A stretch of 64,000 nucleotides of DNA, from the NCBI RefSeq assembly GCF_006088715.1, contig NZ_CP030771.1, positions 7,376,001-7,440,000 on the forward strand, given 5' to 3'. Position 1 is the first letter of the stretch; each line of letters starts with the position of its first letter. Of this stretch, positions 33,913 to 42,894 are shown piece by piece. The position numbers and the translations under genes are program-made. Source of the stretch: Streptomyces sp. YIM 121038 (GTDB taxonomy: Bacteria > Actinomycetota > Actinomycetes > Streptomycetales > Streptomycetaceae). Below the pieces are notes generated by a model that saw only the letters and a program-made list of their open reading frames with translations, was not told where the DNA came from and did no database searches.

Positions 33913-33995
33913 CAGCCTGGGCCCATGGTCTTACGGAACGCAACTACCCCGATACGCGATTTTGAGCTTCGGGCCGCTCCGGGACCGGCACTCCC

Positions 33996-34024
33996 TTGAC
34001 GGTCGGGCCGCCCCGTCCTACATT
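33996..34024 (+). promoter_or_regulatory. gcl promoter
   Basis: TTGACG (33996-34001), 17-bp spacer, TACATT (34019-34024): a near-consensus housekeeping promoter. Transcription would start near 34031, inside the operator pair that follows. Confidence 0.7.
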
Positions 34025-34026
34025 GC

Positions 34027-34062
34027 TTCCACATAACAGAATCTAAATTCCGCAATGTGAAA
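34027..34062. promoter_or_regulatory. Operator pair at gcl start site
   Basis: Two 15-bp imperfect palindromes, TTCCAC-ATA-ACAGAA (34027-34041) and TTCCGC-AAT-GTGAAA (34048-34062), start exactly 21 bp apart and cover the predicted +1 region. They match the three-site array upstream of hyi. An IclR-type (AllR-like) repressor is the natural candidate; no such gene is in the window. Confidence 0.6.
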
Positions 34063-34167
34063 GATTAGCCCACGGCCGCGAGGCCGGCCCACCGCAGGAC
34101 CGGAATTCACAGCTCACCGCGGGGCGCGACGGGAGCCCGGATCCGCCAGCTGGAGCAGGAGAACCCC

Positions 34168-35955
34168 ATGGCTCGTATGACCGCCGCCCGCGCGGCAGTG
34201 GAGATCCTCAAGCGCGAGGGCGTCACCGCCGCCTTCGGCGTGCCGGGTGCCGCGATCAACCCCTTCTACAAGGCGCTGAAGGAGGGCGGTGGCATCGACC
34301 ACACGCTCGCCCGCCACGTGGAGGGCGCCTCGCACATGGCCGAGGGCTACACCCGGACGAAGCCCGGCAACATCGGCGTCTGCATCGGCACGTCGGGCCC
34401 GGCGGGCACCGACATGATCACCGGCCTGTACTCGGCCATCGGTGACTCGATCCCGATCCTGTGCATCACGGGCCAGGCGCCCACCAGCGTGATCCACAAA
34501 GAGGACTTCCAGGCCGTCGACATCGCCTCCATCGCGAAGCCGGTGACGAAGATGGCCGTGACGGTCCTGGAGGCCGCCCAGGTCCCCGGCGTCTTCCAGC
34601 AGGCGTTCCACCTGATGCGCTCGGGGCGGCCCGGGCCCGTCCTGATCGACCTGCCCATCGACGTCCAGCTCACCGAGATCGAGTTCGACCCGGAGACGTA
34701 CGCGCCGCTGCCCGTCTACAAGCCCGCCGCGACCCGCGCCCAGATCGAGAAGGCCATCGGCTTCCTCCTGGAGTCGGAGCGGCCGCTGATCGTCGCGGGC
34801 GGCGGCATCATCAACGCCGACGCCTGCGACCTCCTGGTCGAGTTCGCCGAGCTGACGGGCACTCCGGTGATCCCCACCCTGATGGGCTGGGGCGCCATCC
34901 CGGACGACCACGAGCTCAACGCGGGCATGGTGGGCCTGCAGACCTCGCACCGCTACGGCAACGCCACCTTCCTGGAGTCGGACTTCGTCCTCGGCATCGG
35001 CAACCGCTGGGCCAACCGCCACACCGGCTACAAGCTCGACGTGTACCGCGAGGGCCGCACGTTCGTGCACGTCGACATCGAGCCCACCCAGATCGGCAAG
35101 ATCTTCGCCCCCGACTACGGCATCGCCTCCGACGCCAGGGCCGCGCTCGCGCTCTTCGTCGAGGTCGCGCGCGAACGGAAGGCGGCGGGCAGGCTGCCCG
35201 ACCGCACCGACTGGATCGCCGCCGGGCAGGAGCGCAAGGCCACGCTCCTGCGCCGCACCCACTTCGACGACGTGCCGATCAAGCCGCAGCGCGTGTACGA
35301 GGAGATGAACAAGGCCTTCGGCCCCGAGACGCGGTACGTCTCCACGATCGGCCTCTCCCAGATCGCGGGCGCGCAGATGCTGCACGTCTACAAGCCCCGG
35401 CACTGGATCAACTGCGGCCAGGCGGGCCCGCTCGGCTGGACCATCCCCGCCGCGCTCGGCGTCGCGAAGGCCGACCCGGAGGGCCAGGTCGTCGCGCTCT
35501 CCGGCGACTACGACTTCCAGTTCCTCATCGAGGAGCTGGCGGTCGGCGCCCAGCACCGCATCCCGTACGTCCACGTCCTGGTGAACAACTCCTATCTGGG
35601 GCTGATCCGTCAGGCCCAGCTGGGCCTCGACATCAACTTCCAGGTCAACCTGGAGTTCGAGAACGTCAACTCCCCGGAGCTCGGCGTCTACGGCGTCGAC
35701 CACGTCAAGGTCGCCGAGGGCCTCGGCTGCAAGGCGATCCGCGTGACCGACCCCAGTGAGCTCGGGGCGGCGTTCGAGCAGGCCAAGAAGCTGGCTCAGG
35801 AGTTCCGGGTGCCGGTGGTCGTGGAGGCGATCCTGGAGCGGATCACGAACATCTCGATGAGCCGCACGGCCGACATCAGCGACGTGACCGAGTTCGAGGA
35901 GGTCGCCACCGAGGCCTGGCACGTCCCGAGCGCGATCAAGACCTTCAAGGCCTGA
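34168..35955 (+). CDS. gcl: Glyoxylate carboligase
   Basis: A 595-residue thiamine diphosphate enzyme that joins two glyoxylates into tartronate semialdehyde with loss of CO2. The diagnostic feature is Val51 in [14 protein letters not shown], where nearly all other ThDP enzymes have the catalytic Glu. [15 protein letters not shown] to [14 protein letters not shown] is the ThDP/Mg2+ motif (GDx...NN). Length matches the E. coli enzyme. ATG 34168 follows GGAGCAGGAG. It belongs with the reductase and isomerase genes at 40660-42439, although these are 4.7 kb away and on the other strand; shared operators link them. Confidence 0.97.
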   Translation: MARMTAARAAVEILKREGVTAAFGVPGAAINPFYKALKEGGGIDHTLARHVEGASHMAEGYTRTKPGNIGVCIGTSGPAGTDMITGLYSAIGDSIPILCITGQAPTSVIHKEDFQAVDIASIAKPVTKMAVTVLEAAQVPGVFQQAFHLMRSGRPGPVLIDLPIDVQLTEIEFDPETYAPLPVYKPAATRAQIEKAIGFLLESERPLIVAGGGIINADACDLLVEFAELTGTPVIPTLMGWGAIPDDHELNAGMVGLQTSHRYGNATFLESDFVLGIGNRWANRHTGYKLDVYREGRTFVHVDIEPTQIGKIFAPDYGIASDARAALALFVEVARERKAAGRLPDRTDWIAAGQERKATLLRRTHFDDVPIKPQRVYEEMNKAFGPETRYVSTIGLSQIAGAQMLHVYKPRHWINCGQAGPLGWTIPAALGVAKADPEGQVVALSGDYDFQFLIEELAVGAQHRIPYVHVLVNNSYLGLIRQAQLGLDINFQVNLEFENVNSPELGVYGVDHVKVAEGLGCKAIRVTDPSELGAAFEQAKKLAQEFRVPVVVEAILERITNISMSRTADISDVTEFEEVATEAWHVPSAIKTFKA

Positions 35956-35967
35956 CGCTCCCCGCCC

Positions 35968-37296
35968 TCACGGGGCGACGTCCGCGTCCCCCCGGGCGGA
36001 ACGCGCGGCCGCCGCACCGGAGTTCGGCTCCGGCGCGGCGGCCGCGGCGGCCGCGGTCCCGAGCCGCGCGCCCCGCAGCGACGGGAACGCCGCCGCCACC
36101 GCGAGCGTGGCCGCCACACAGACCAGGCCGCCCACCGTCACCGCGGCGGCGGGCCCGGTGAGTTCCGCGAGGAGGCCGACCGCGGCGTTGCCGAGCGCGG
36201 GCGACACCGTGGCCTGGGCCATCCACAGGCTGCTGACGCGGCCCCGCAGCCCGTCCGGCGTGCCGTGCTGGAGCAGCGCCGAGCGCAGCGTCTCGGAGAT
36301 CAGGTCGCCGAACCCGGCGAGCGCGAGCAGCACGAGCGCGAGCGGCAGCCACGCGCTGAGCCCCACCCCGGTCAGCGCGGCGCCCCACAGCAGGACGGCG
36401 CCGATCAGCGCGTGCCCGCCCGCGCGGGCCGTCCAGCCGCTGGTGGCCGCCCCGGCGAGCGCGCCGAACGCGGGCGCCGCGTACAGGAGTCCGACGGCCG
36501 CGGGCCCGCCGCCGAACCGCTCGTCGGCCAGGGCCGGGTACAGGGCCTGCGGCATCGTGAAGACCATCGCCGCGGCGTCGATGAGGAGCAGGCCGAGGAT
36601 CGCGCGGTGGCCCCGCACGAAGCGCAGGCCCTCGGCGAGCGAGCCGAACGCCTGCCGCACGCCCTTGCCCCCGGCGGTGGGCGCCGACGGCACGGGCAGC
36701 GGCCCGACGAAGAACAGCGCCGCCGTGAACACCAGGAACCCGGCCGCGTCCACCGCGTAGCACGCGGCGAGTCCGGGCCCGGCGATGAGCGCGCCGCCGA
36801 TGGCGGGTCCGCCGAGCGCGGCGAGCTGGGTGGAGCCGGAGAGCAGGGCGCCCGCCGCGGCGAGGCGCTCGGTGCCCGCGAGGGCCGGGACCGCGGCCAG
36901 CATCGCGGGTCCGCCGAGGCCCGCGAGGAGCCCGGTCGCGGCGGTGGCCGCGTAGATCACCCAGAGCCGGGGCTGCGGAGCGAGCGCGTTGGCCGCGAGC
37001 GCGGCGGCCACCAGGACCAGCGGCAGCCGCGTGGCGATCATCAGCGTCCGGCGGTCGAACCGGTCGGCCAGGACCCCGCCGACGAGGACGCCGACGACCA
37101 CGGGAAGCGCCCGGGCCAGGCTCACCAGGCCGATGTGGAGGGACGAGCCGGTCAGGTCGTACACCTGCACCGCGACAGCCACCGAGGTCATCAGGGTACC
37201 GGTCATCGCCCCGAGGAAACCGGCGTAGAGCAGCCGGAAGTCGCGGCTTTCGCGCAGCGGTCCGAGGTCCATGGCGAGGCCGGAGAGACGGGGCAT
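35968..37296 (-). CDS. MFS exporter, EntS-like
   Basis: A 442-residue major facilitator protein with about 12 hydrophobic helices (LLYAGFLGAMTGTLMTSVAVAV; VVVGVLVGGVLADRFDRRTLM carries the loop 2-3 motif A). Closest in style to the EntS/MFS_3 group, which includes siderophore exporters. ATG 37296 follows TTGGAG. An iron-box-like sequence (37309-37327) overlaps its leader, consistent with iron control. It is divergent from a TetR gene and converges on gcl with only 12 bp between stops. Confidence 0.88.
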   Translation of the reverse strand: MPRLSGLAMDLGPLRESRDFRLLYAGFLGAMTGTLMTSVAVAVQVYDLTGSSLHIGLVSLARALPVVVGVLVGGVLADRFDRRTLMIATRLPLVLVAAALAANALAPQPRLWVIYAATAATGLLAGLGGPAMLAAVPALAGTERLAAAGALLSGSTQLAALGGPAIGGALIAGPGLAACYAVDAAGFLVFTAALFFVGPLPVPSAPTAGGKGVRQAFGSLAEGLRFVRGHRAILGLLLIDAAAMVFTMPQALYPALADERFGGGPAAVGLLYAAPAFGALAGAATSGWTARAGGHALIGAVLLWGAALTGVGLSAWLPLALVLLALAGFGDLISETLRSALLQHGTPDGLRGRVSSLWMAQATVSPALGNAAVGLLAELTGPAAAVTVGGLVCVAATLAVAAAFPSLRGARLGTAAAAAAAPEPNSGAAAARSARGDADVAP

Positions 37297-37308
37297 CGAG
37301 ACTCCAAG

Positions 37309-37327
37309 CTAGGTGAGGCAACCCTTA
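37309..37327. promoter_or_regulatory. Iron-box-like sequence (DmdR/IdeR)
   Basis: CTAGGTGAGGCAACCCTTA matches the DmdR/IdeR consensus I recall (TTAGGTTAGGCTCACCTAA) at 13 of 19 positions, with a well-conserved left half. It is 13 bp before the MFS start codon. Confidence 0.4.
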
Positions 37328-37431
37328 GTCGCCCTCACCCTGGCGGGCGTGACGCTTAAAGTCAACAGGTGTGAAGTTCAGGGCGCGGGCCGTGTCACCG
37401 GCGGCCCGCGCACCTCCGTTAGCCTCGGGGG

Positions 37432-38136
37432 ATGAGCGGAACGACGCGGCGCAGACCCACCCACCGCAAGGGCCGGGCCACCCTGACCCGGGAGTCGGTG
37501 GGGGAGGCCGCGCTCGCCTATCTGGGGGAGCACGGCGCCGCGGCGCTCACCATGCGCTCGCTGGCCGCCGAACTCGGGGTGTCCGCCCGCGCCCTGTACA
37601 ACTACGTGGACGACCGGCGGGACCTGGTCGCCGTCGCCGCCGGGATCTTCCAGGCGGGCTGGCGGCCGCCCCGCCTGGACCCGGCCCCCGGCGCCTGGCG
37701 CGCCGGCCTGGCCGCCTTCTGCGCGGACCTGCGCGCCCACTACCGCCGCCACCCCGGCATGACCACGCTCGCCCTCAGCGAGAACGTGACGATGGCCGGC
37801 CATCCCGTGATGCTCCGCAACGTGGACGCGCTCATCGGCTTCTACGCGGCCGTCGGGCTCACCCCGGCGGACGCCTACCGCGCCTGCATGGAGACCGTGC
37901 GCCTGGTCGTCGGCTTCGTGGAGTTCGAGGACGCGCCGCGGGACCGTCCCCCGGCCCATCTGGACCCGGGGGACCTCGCGGCGCACCCGCCGCCGTGGCT
38001 CCGTACCGAGGAGGGGGACGCGCTGCCTCACCTGGCGGCGGTCGCGGAGCTCGCGCCCGACTCGGCGGACACGCGGTTCGCCTTCGCCGTGGAGGTGTTC
38101 ACGGAAGGCCTCGCCGCCCGGCGGCGCCGCGCGTAG
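37432..38136 (+). CDS. TetR-family regulator
   Basis: A 234-residue TetR repressor. The N-terminal helix-turn-helix is GEAALAYLGEHGAAALTMRS, then LAAELGVSARALYNYVDDR. The C-terminal domain (PAPGAWRAGLAAFCADLRAHY, HPGMTTLALSENV) is TetR_C-like. TTAGCC about 10 bp before the ATG and no ribosome site suggest a leaderless message. It is divergent from the MFS exporter and probably controls it. Its last 109 bp overlap, on the opposite strand, the end of the membrane protein gene at 38028-38612. Confidence 0.9.
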   Translation: MSGTTRRRPTHRKGRATLTRESVGEAALAYLGEHGAAALTMRSLAAELGVSARALYNYVDDRRDLVAVAAGIFQAGWRPPRLDPAPGAWRAGLAAFCADLRAHYRRHPGMTTLALSENVTMAGHPVMLRNVDALIGFYAAVGLTPADAYRACMETVRLVVGFVEFEDAPRDRPPAHLDPGDLAAHPPPWLRTEEGDALPHLAAVAELAPDSADTRFAFAVEVFTEGLAARRRRA

Positions 38137-38612
38137 TGCGCGGTGAGCGCCAGGACCAGCGGCCCCCACAGGCCCACGGGCAGGACGCAGATCCTGAACA
38201 GCAGGTCCCAGGCCGCGTTGTCGCCGGGGTCGAAGCCGAAGCCGATGCCGAGGGCGCCGAGGGTGAACGGCCCGAACAGCAGGGTCGCGCCGATGCCGCC
38301 GAGCGTCGCCGGGACCAGGGCCACCGCCGGGTGCAGCCGCCGTCCGCCGACCAGCGGCACCCAGTCCGGCGCCACTTCGCCCCAGCCCCGGATCAGGCCG
38401 AAGGACAGCAGCGCGAGCGCCTCGGTGAGCAGGCTCAGGCCGAAGACGTACGGCACGGAGATCCACAGGCTGCCGATGGAGCCCGTGCCGGTGCCCATGT
38501 CGAAGCCGAAGGCGAAGGGGAGTCGCCACAGGCACTGGGGGAGCAGGACGAGCGGGATGAGGTGGGCCACGCGCTCGGCCCAGCGGGGTACGGGGACTGC
38601 GGTCGTCGTCAT
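38028..38612 (-). CDS. Integral membrane protein of unknown function
   Basis: A 194-residue protein with about five hydrophobic segments (AHLIPLVLLPQCLWRLPFAF, SLWISVPYVFGLSLLTEALA, ALVPATLGGIGATLLFGPFTL, ICVLPVGLWGPLVLALTAHY). I do not know its function. Start ATG 38612; upstream extension in the same frame to 38924 is GC-rich noise. The hydrophilic C-terminal ~25 residues are encoded within the overlap with the TetR gene. Confidence 0.7.
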   Translation of the reverse strand: MTTTAVPVPRWAERVAHLIPLVLLPQCLWRLPFAFGFDMGTGTGSIGSLWISVPYVFGLSLLTEALALLSFGLIRGWGEVAPDWVPLVGGRRLHPAVALVPATLGGIGATLLFGPFTLGALGIGFGFDPGDNAAWDLLFRICVLPVGLWGPLVLALTAHYARRRRAARPSVNTSTAKANRVSAESGASSATAAR

Positions 38613-39014
38613 GCCCCTGAGCCTTCCGCGGGGGCTCGCGGAGATCGTCACCGCACAAACTGAACCGCCTCCGCCGTGCGGCGGAGGCGGTGGTCGTCCC
38701 TGGGGGAGGAGCGGACAGTGCGCAGAATCGAGCCCGTCCGGCGCTTGAGGACGAGGCCGAAGGCCGATCGGCCGGTTCTGGCACGCTTCGCGAGGCACCG
38801 CGGCGACCGGGCGATGGCCCTCGGCCACGCCTCCTCTGGTCGAAGGGGCGGCCGGGGCCTTCACCACCGCACTGGCTCGCCTCGAGCCGCCGCGGTCCTC
38901 GTCCCCCCGCGTGCCGTGTGCCACCCCTCATCCGGGCGCACGGCCTCGCGGGATCCGCGCTGGGGGACCGACCTCCCGTCAAGTCCCCGGCGCAGTACTG
39001 GAGGTGAGGGTGGG
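38613..39014. other. Intergenic region with hairpin and Streptomyces dispersed repeat
   Basis: 402 bases. A perfect 13-bp stem with a two-base loop lies at 38664-38691 (ACCGCCTCCGCCG and its complement). About 38730-38766 is the GCCCGTCCGGCGCTTGAGGA repeat that I recall in very many Streptomyces intergenic regions. No gene seen. The hairpin lies upstream of the 38612 gene start and could terminate upstream transcription from the right. Confidence 0.6.
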
Positions 39015-40472
39015 TCAGTCCTCGCGCAGGGCGCGGACGGCCTCCTCCACGCGCTTGCCGTAGTCGGCGTCGGCGGCGTGGAAGTGGGCGAGGTTCTTCT
39101 CGACGACGTCCTCGCGGGACACCTGGGACAGACCGCCCGCGATGTTCGCGACCAGGCGGGACTTCTCCTCGTCCGACATCAGCCGGTACAGCTCGCCGGC
39201 CTGGAAGAAGTCGTCGTCCTTGGTGTGGGCCGGCGCCTCGTGCGTGCCGGTGTGGCCGGTCACGGCCAGCGGTGCGGAGAGCGGCCTGCCGGTCTCGACG
39301 GGGCCGTCGTAGGAGTTGGGCTCGTAGTTCTTGCGCTCGCGGCCGTAGGCGTTGGTGGCCATGAGGCCGTCGCGGCCGTAGTTGTCCGCCGTGGTCGCCT
39401 TCGGCGCGTTCACCGCGAGCTGGGTGTGGTTCACGCCCAGGCGGTAGCGGTGCGCGTCGGCGTACGCGAAAAGACGGCCCTGGAGCATCTTGTCCGGCGA
39501 GGGGCCGATGCCCGGCACGAAGTTGTTCGGCGAGAAGGCGGCCTGCTCGACCTCGGCGAAGACGTTGTCGGGGTTGCGGTCCAGGACCAGGCGGCCGACG
39601 CGCTGGAGCGGGTAGTCGCCGTGCGGCCACACCTTCGTCAGGTCGAAGGGGTTGAAGCGGTAGTGCGCCGCGTCCGCCGCCGGCATGAGCTGCACGTGCA
39701 GGGTCCAGGACGGGTTCACACCGCGCTCGATGGCCTGGAGCAGGTCCGTCTGGTGGGAGTTGGGGTCCTTGCCCGCGATCTCGGCGGCCTGCTCGGAGGA
39801 CAGGCTGCGGATGCCCTGGTTCGTCTTGAAGTGGTACTTGACGAAGAAGGCCTCGCCCTGGGCGTTGGTCCACTGGTAGGTGTGCGAGCCGTAGCCGTTC
39901 ATGTGCCGGTACGAGGCCGGGATGCCGCGGTCGCCCATCAGCCAGGTCACCTGGTGCGTGGCCTCGGGGGCATGCGCCCAGAAGTCCCAGACGTTGTCCG
40001 GCTCCTGCTTGCCCGTGAACGGGTCGCGCTTCTGCGAGTGGATGAAGTCGGGGAACTTCAGCGGGTCCTTGATGAAGAAGACCGGCGTGTTGTTGCCGAC
40101 GAGGTCGTAGTTGCCCTCCTCGGTGTAGAACTTCAGGGCGAAGCCGCGCGGGTCGCGGACGGCGTCGGCGCCGCCGAGGTTGTCGGCCACGGTCGAGAAC
40201 CGCAGGAAGACCTCGGTGCGCTTGCCGACCTCGGCGAGGAAGTCGGCGTGGGTGAAGCCGGTGACGTCGTCGGTCACCTCGAAGTAGCCGTACGCGCCCG
40301 AGCCGCGGGCGTGCACCACGCGCTCCGGGATGCGCTCGCGGTTGAAGCGGGCGAGCTTCTCCAGGAGGTGCTGGTCCTGGAGGAGGAGCGGGCCGCCGAC
40401 ACCTGCGGTGGCGGAGTTCTGGTTGTCGGCGACAGGGGCGCCGGACTCGGTCGTGAGCACGCGCTTCGGCAT
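39015..40472 (-). CDS. katA: Monofunctional haem catalase
   Basis: A 485-residue small-subunit catalase converting H2O2 to water and oxygen. Signature parts are [20 protein letters not shown] with the catalytic His, [31 protein letters not shown] sequence, and [20 protein letters not shown] with the haem-ligand Tyr. ATG 40472 starts the conserved [13 protein letters not shown]; an extension to 40550 is rejected because the promoter falls there. Its promoter shares a 19-bp operator with the uricase operon, so its role here is probably removal of peroxide from urate oxidation. Confidence 0.95.
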   Translation of the reverse strand: MPKRVLTTESGAPVADNQNSATAGVGGPLLLQDQHLLEKLARFNRERIPERVVHARGSGAYGYFEVTDDVTGFTHADFLAEVGKRTEVFLRFSTVADNLGGADAVRDPRGFALKFYTEEGNYDLVGNNTPVFFIKDPLKFPDFIHSQKRDPFTGKQEPDNVWDFWAHAPEATHQVTWLMGDRGIPASYRHMNGYGSHTYQWTNAQGEAFFVKYHFKTNQGIRSLSSEQAAEIAGKDPNSHQTDLLQAIERGVNPSWTLHVQLMPAADAAHYRFNPFDLTKVWPHGDYPLQRVGRLVLDRNPDNVFAEVEQAAFSPNNFVPGIGPSPDKMLQGRLFAYADAHRYRLGVNHTQLAVNAPKATTADNYGRDGLMATNAYGRERKNYEPNSYDGPVETGRPLSAPLAVTGHTGTHEAPAHTKDDDFFQAGELYRLMSDEEKSRLVANIAGGLSQVSREDVVEKNLAHFHAADADYGKRVEEAVRALRED

Positions 40473-40525
40473 GGTGGTAGGTCGGCCTTCCGTGCAGAAA
40501 TGCTGGAGCTGCTTGAGGTGACGCG

Positions 40526-40567
40526 AGCGTAAGGACGCCGGATCCGTCACGTCAACAGTTTGTTGAA
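40526..40567 (-). promoter_or_regulatory. Catalase promoter with operator over -35
   Basis: On the minus strand TTGACG (40555-40550), 18-bp spacer, TACGCT (40531-40526). The -35 is the end of TTCAACAAACTGTTGACGT (40567-40549), whose core TCAACA-N3-TGTTGA is a perfect palindrome. The same 19 bp with one change occur at 43403-43421. Confidence 0.7.
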
Positions 40568-40659
40568 GTTGGAGGTGGAGCGGGGTTCCGGGCCGCGGCG
40601 GAGCTTGGGCGCGACAGGACAGGTGTCAGCGCCGCCGCGGCCCGGAAGTCTGGGGGCGC

Positions 40660-41556
40660 TCAGACGGCCGGGCCGCCGGAGAGCCGCTCGACGGAGCGGA
40701 GCAGCGCGGAGTGGTCGAGGCCGCCGTCGCCCTGGGCGCGCAGGCTGGCGACGAGCTGGGCCACCACGGCGCCGACGGGCAGCGCGGCACCGACGTTGCG
40801 GGCGGCGTCCGTGACGATGCCCATGTCCTTGTGGTGCAGGTCGATGCGGAAGCCCGGCTTGAAGTCCCGGTTCAGGAAGTTGTCCTTCTTGCGGGTCAGG
40901 ACGGTGGAACCGGCGAGCCCGCCGTTCAGCACGTCGAGGGCCGCGGCCAGGTCCACGCCGGACTTCTCCAGGAAGACCACGGCCTCGGCGCAGGCCTGGA
41001 TGTTGACCGCGACGATGAGCTGGTTGGCGGCCTTCACGGTCTGGCCCGAGCCGTGCGGGCCGCACAGCACGACGGTCTTGCCGAGGGCGTCGAACAGCGG
41101 CCCGGCCGTGTCGAAGTCCGCCTGCTCGCCGCCGACCATGATGGACAGGACGGCCTCGATCGCGCCGGCCTCGCCGCCGGAGACCGGGGCGTCGAGCACC
41201 CGGATCCCCTTGGCCGCGGCGGCCCGCGCGAGGTCCACGGAGGTCTGCGGGGTGATCGACGACATGTCGATGAGCAGCGCGCCGGACCTGGCGTTCTCCA
41301 GGATGCCGTCGGGGCCGTAGGCGATGGCCTCGACCTGCGGCGACGCGGGCACCATCGTCACAATGACGTCGGCGTCGCGCACGGCGTCGGCGATCGAGGC
41401 GGCCGCGGTGCCGCCCGCGGCGGCGAGCCGGTCCAGCTTGTCCTGCTCCAGGGTGTAGCCGGTGACGGGGTAACCGGCCTTGATCAGGTTCTCGGACATG
41501 GGCGAGCCCATGATCCCGAGTCCGATCCACGCGACCTTGGGGAGCGTGCTGCTCAT
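40660..41556 (-). CDS. glxR: 2-hydroxy-3-oxopropionate (tartronate semialdehyde) reductase
   Basis: A 298-residue beta-hydroxyacid dehydrogenase reducing tartronate semialdehyde to D-glycerate. The Rossmann loop GLGIMGSPMSENL binds the dinucleotide. DAPVSGGEAGA is the substrate-binding loop, and GSGQTVKAANQL holds the catalytic Lys. The C-terminal helical domain ends the protein as usual. It lies 49 bp downstream of the hydroxypyruvate isomerase gene in the same direction and forms the glycerate branch with gcl. Confidence 0.93.
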   Translation of the reverse strand: MSSTLPKVAWIGLGIMGSPMSENLIKAGYPVTGYTLEQDKLDRLAAAGGTAAASIADAVRDADVIVTMVPASPQVEAIAYGPDGILENARSGALLIDMSSITPQTSVDLARAAAAKGIRVLDAPVSGGEAGAIEAVLSIMVGGEQADFDTAGPLFDALGKTVVLCGPHGSGQTVKAANQLIVAVNIQACAEAVVFLEKSGVDLAAALDVLNGGLAGSTVLTRKKDNFLNRDFKPGFRIDLHHKDMGIVTDAARNVGAALPVGAVVAQLVASLRAQGDGGLDHSALLRSVERLSGGPAV

Positions 41557-41605
41557 GAGGGGGACCTCTCTGCTTGCGTCGGTACGTGGTGAGATGGGCC
41601 GGGCG

Positions 41606-42439
41606 TCAGCCGCGGGCCCCGGCGGGCAGCCAGTCGAAGGACTCGTGGCTCGGGCGGTCGCCGGGCTTGTACTCCAGTCCGACCCGGCCCTCGTACCCGG
41701 CCTTGCGCAACTGGTCGAGCAGGTCCTCCAGGGGGAGCGACCCGGTGCCGGGGGCGCCGCGCCCCGGGTTGTCGGCGATCTGCACGTGGGCCGTCCTGTC
41801 GGCGTAGGCGGCGATCACCTGCGGCAGGTCCTCTCCGTTCATGGAGAGGTGGTACAGGTCCATGAGGAACTTCGCGTTGCCGAGCCCGGTCGCCTCGTTG
41901 ACCTCGTCCACGACCTCGATGGCCTTGGGGGCGCTGACGATCGGGCAGCGCGGCGACTCGGGGGCGTTCAGCGCCTCGACGAGCAGCACCGCGCCCACGC
42001 GGTCGGCGGCACGGGCGGCCAGCACCAGGTTCTCCAGGGCGAGTGCGTCCTGGGCGGCCGGGTCGACGCCGTCGACGCGGTTGCCGTACAGGGCGTTGAG
42101 CGCCGTGCAGCCGAGGGACGCGGCGAAGTCCGCGGCGACGTCGACGTTCGCGCGGAACTTCTCGCTCTCCTCGCCGGGGATCGACAGGGCTCCCCGGTCG
42201 GGGCCCGGCAGCTGTCCGGCGTAGAAGTTCAGGCCCACCAGCTGGACGCCCGCGTCCTCGATCGCCTGCTTCAGGGCGTCGAGCTCGGACCGCTCGGGGG
42301 TGGGGGTCTCGACCCAGGGCCACCACAGCTCGACGGCCTTGAACCCCGCCGCGGCGGCGGCCGCGGGGCGCTCCAGGAGCGGGAGCTCGGTGAAGAGGAT
42401 CGACAGGTTCACATCGAAGCGCTGGTCGGAGAATCCCAT
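41606..42439 (-). CDS. hyi: Hydroxypyruvate isomerase-like TIM barrel
   Basis: A 277-residue xylose-isomerase-like TIM barrel. RFDVNLSILFTELPLLER is the first strand, KAVELWWPW the second, then VLLVEALNAPE, LMDLYHLSMNGEDL and VGLEYKPGD carry metal-binding Glu, Asp, His and Glu residues. With gcl and glxR next to each other in this pathway, hydroxypyruvate isomerase (interconverting hydroxypyruvate and tartronate semialdehyde) is the best call. ATG 42439 follows a GGAGCGCGG stretch. Three tandem operators lie 84-140 bp upstream. Confidence 0.9.
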   Translation of the reverse strand: MGFSDQRFDVNLSILFTELPLLERPAAAAAAGFKAVELWWPWVETPTPERSELDALKQAIEDAGVQLVGLNFYAGQLPGPDRGALSIPGEESEKFRANVDVAADFAASLGCTALNALYGNRVDGVDPAAQDALALENLVLAARAADRVGAVLLVEALNAPESPRCPIVSAPKAIEVVDEVNEATGLGNAKFLMDLYHLSMNGEDLPQVIAAYADRTAHVQIADNPGRGAPGTGSLPLEDLLDQLRKAGYEGRVGLEYKPGDRPSHESFDWLPAGARG

Positions 42440-42522
42440 GGGGCTTCCGCGCTCCTTCCGTAGTGCCGTGGCCGGGGCGCGGTGGGGCCCGGAGTGCCGG
42501 GGCCGTGGCGCCGTGGGGCTGA

Positions 42523-42587
42523 TTTCGTATGGCGGAAGTTCGTTTCTGCTTGATGGAAGACTGCCTCCGTTCTGCGGAAGCTGTCAA
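42523..42587. promoter_or_regulatory. hyi promoter with three 21-bp-phased operators
   Basis: Sites TTTCGT-ATG-GCGGAA (42523-42537), TTCTGC-TTG-ATGGAA (42544-42558) and CTCCGT-TCT-GCGGAA (42565-42579) start exactly 21 bp apart. They approximate TTCCGC-N3-GCGGAA. On the minus strand a consensus TTGACA lies at 42587-42582 with a weak CAGTCT -10 at 42563-42558, so the array covers the promoter. Confidence 0.65.
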
Positions 42588-42630
42588 GAGGGGCTGCCGC
42601 GGATTCCGGAGTCCGACGTAGGTTGAGCCC

Positions 42631-42894
42631 GTGCGATTGAGAGTGGAGTTCACGACCGAGCCCTTCGATCTGGACGAGGCGCCCCCGCACGCGGTGGTCG
42701 CCCGCGAGGTGGTCCAGGGGGCGGGCCTCGACGCCGTGGACGTCGGCCCGTTCGGCAACACCGCGGAGGGCGACGCGGACGCCGTGCTCGCGGCCGTCGA
42801 CGCGATGCTGCGCAAGACCCTGGGCGCGGGCGCCACCCGCGTCTCCCTCCAGGTGAACGTCGTCGAGGGCGGCGCCGGGGAGGCTGCGGGATGA
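42631..42894 (+). CDS. Small conserved protein, possibly thiamine-binding fold
   Basis: An 87-residue protein (MRLRVEFTTEPFDLDE at the start, AVDAMLRKTLGAGATRVSLQVNV near the end). The alternating strand-helix pattern and length resemble the YkoF/MTH1187 thiamine-binding-like family, but this is only a guess. GTG 42631 follows TAGGTT by seven bases with no ribosome site, so the transcript may be leaderless. Its stop overlaps the next start (ATGA), coupling it with the helix-turn-helix protein. Confidence 0.6.
   Translation: MRLRVEFTTEPFDLDEAPPHAVVAREVVQGAGLDAVDVGPFGNTAEGDADAVLAAVDAMLRKTLGAGATRVSLQVNVVEGGAGEAAG

Noticed and set aside
33913..34167. Riboswitch in the gcl leader
   Set aside because: The leader is explained by a promoter and two operator palindromes; no conserved aptamer core was recognisable.
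34114..35922. 602-codon minus-strand frame opposite gcl
   Set aside because: Exact antisense shadow of glyoxylate carboligase.
37378..39873. 831-codon open frame on the minus strand
   Set aside because: Covers the TetR, membrane protein and catalase genes in another frame; Arg/Pro/Gly-rich, no motif.
38676..40532. 618-codon plus-strand frame opposite catalase
   Set aside because: Antisense shadow of the catalase gene with no recognisable product.
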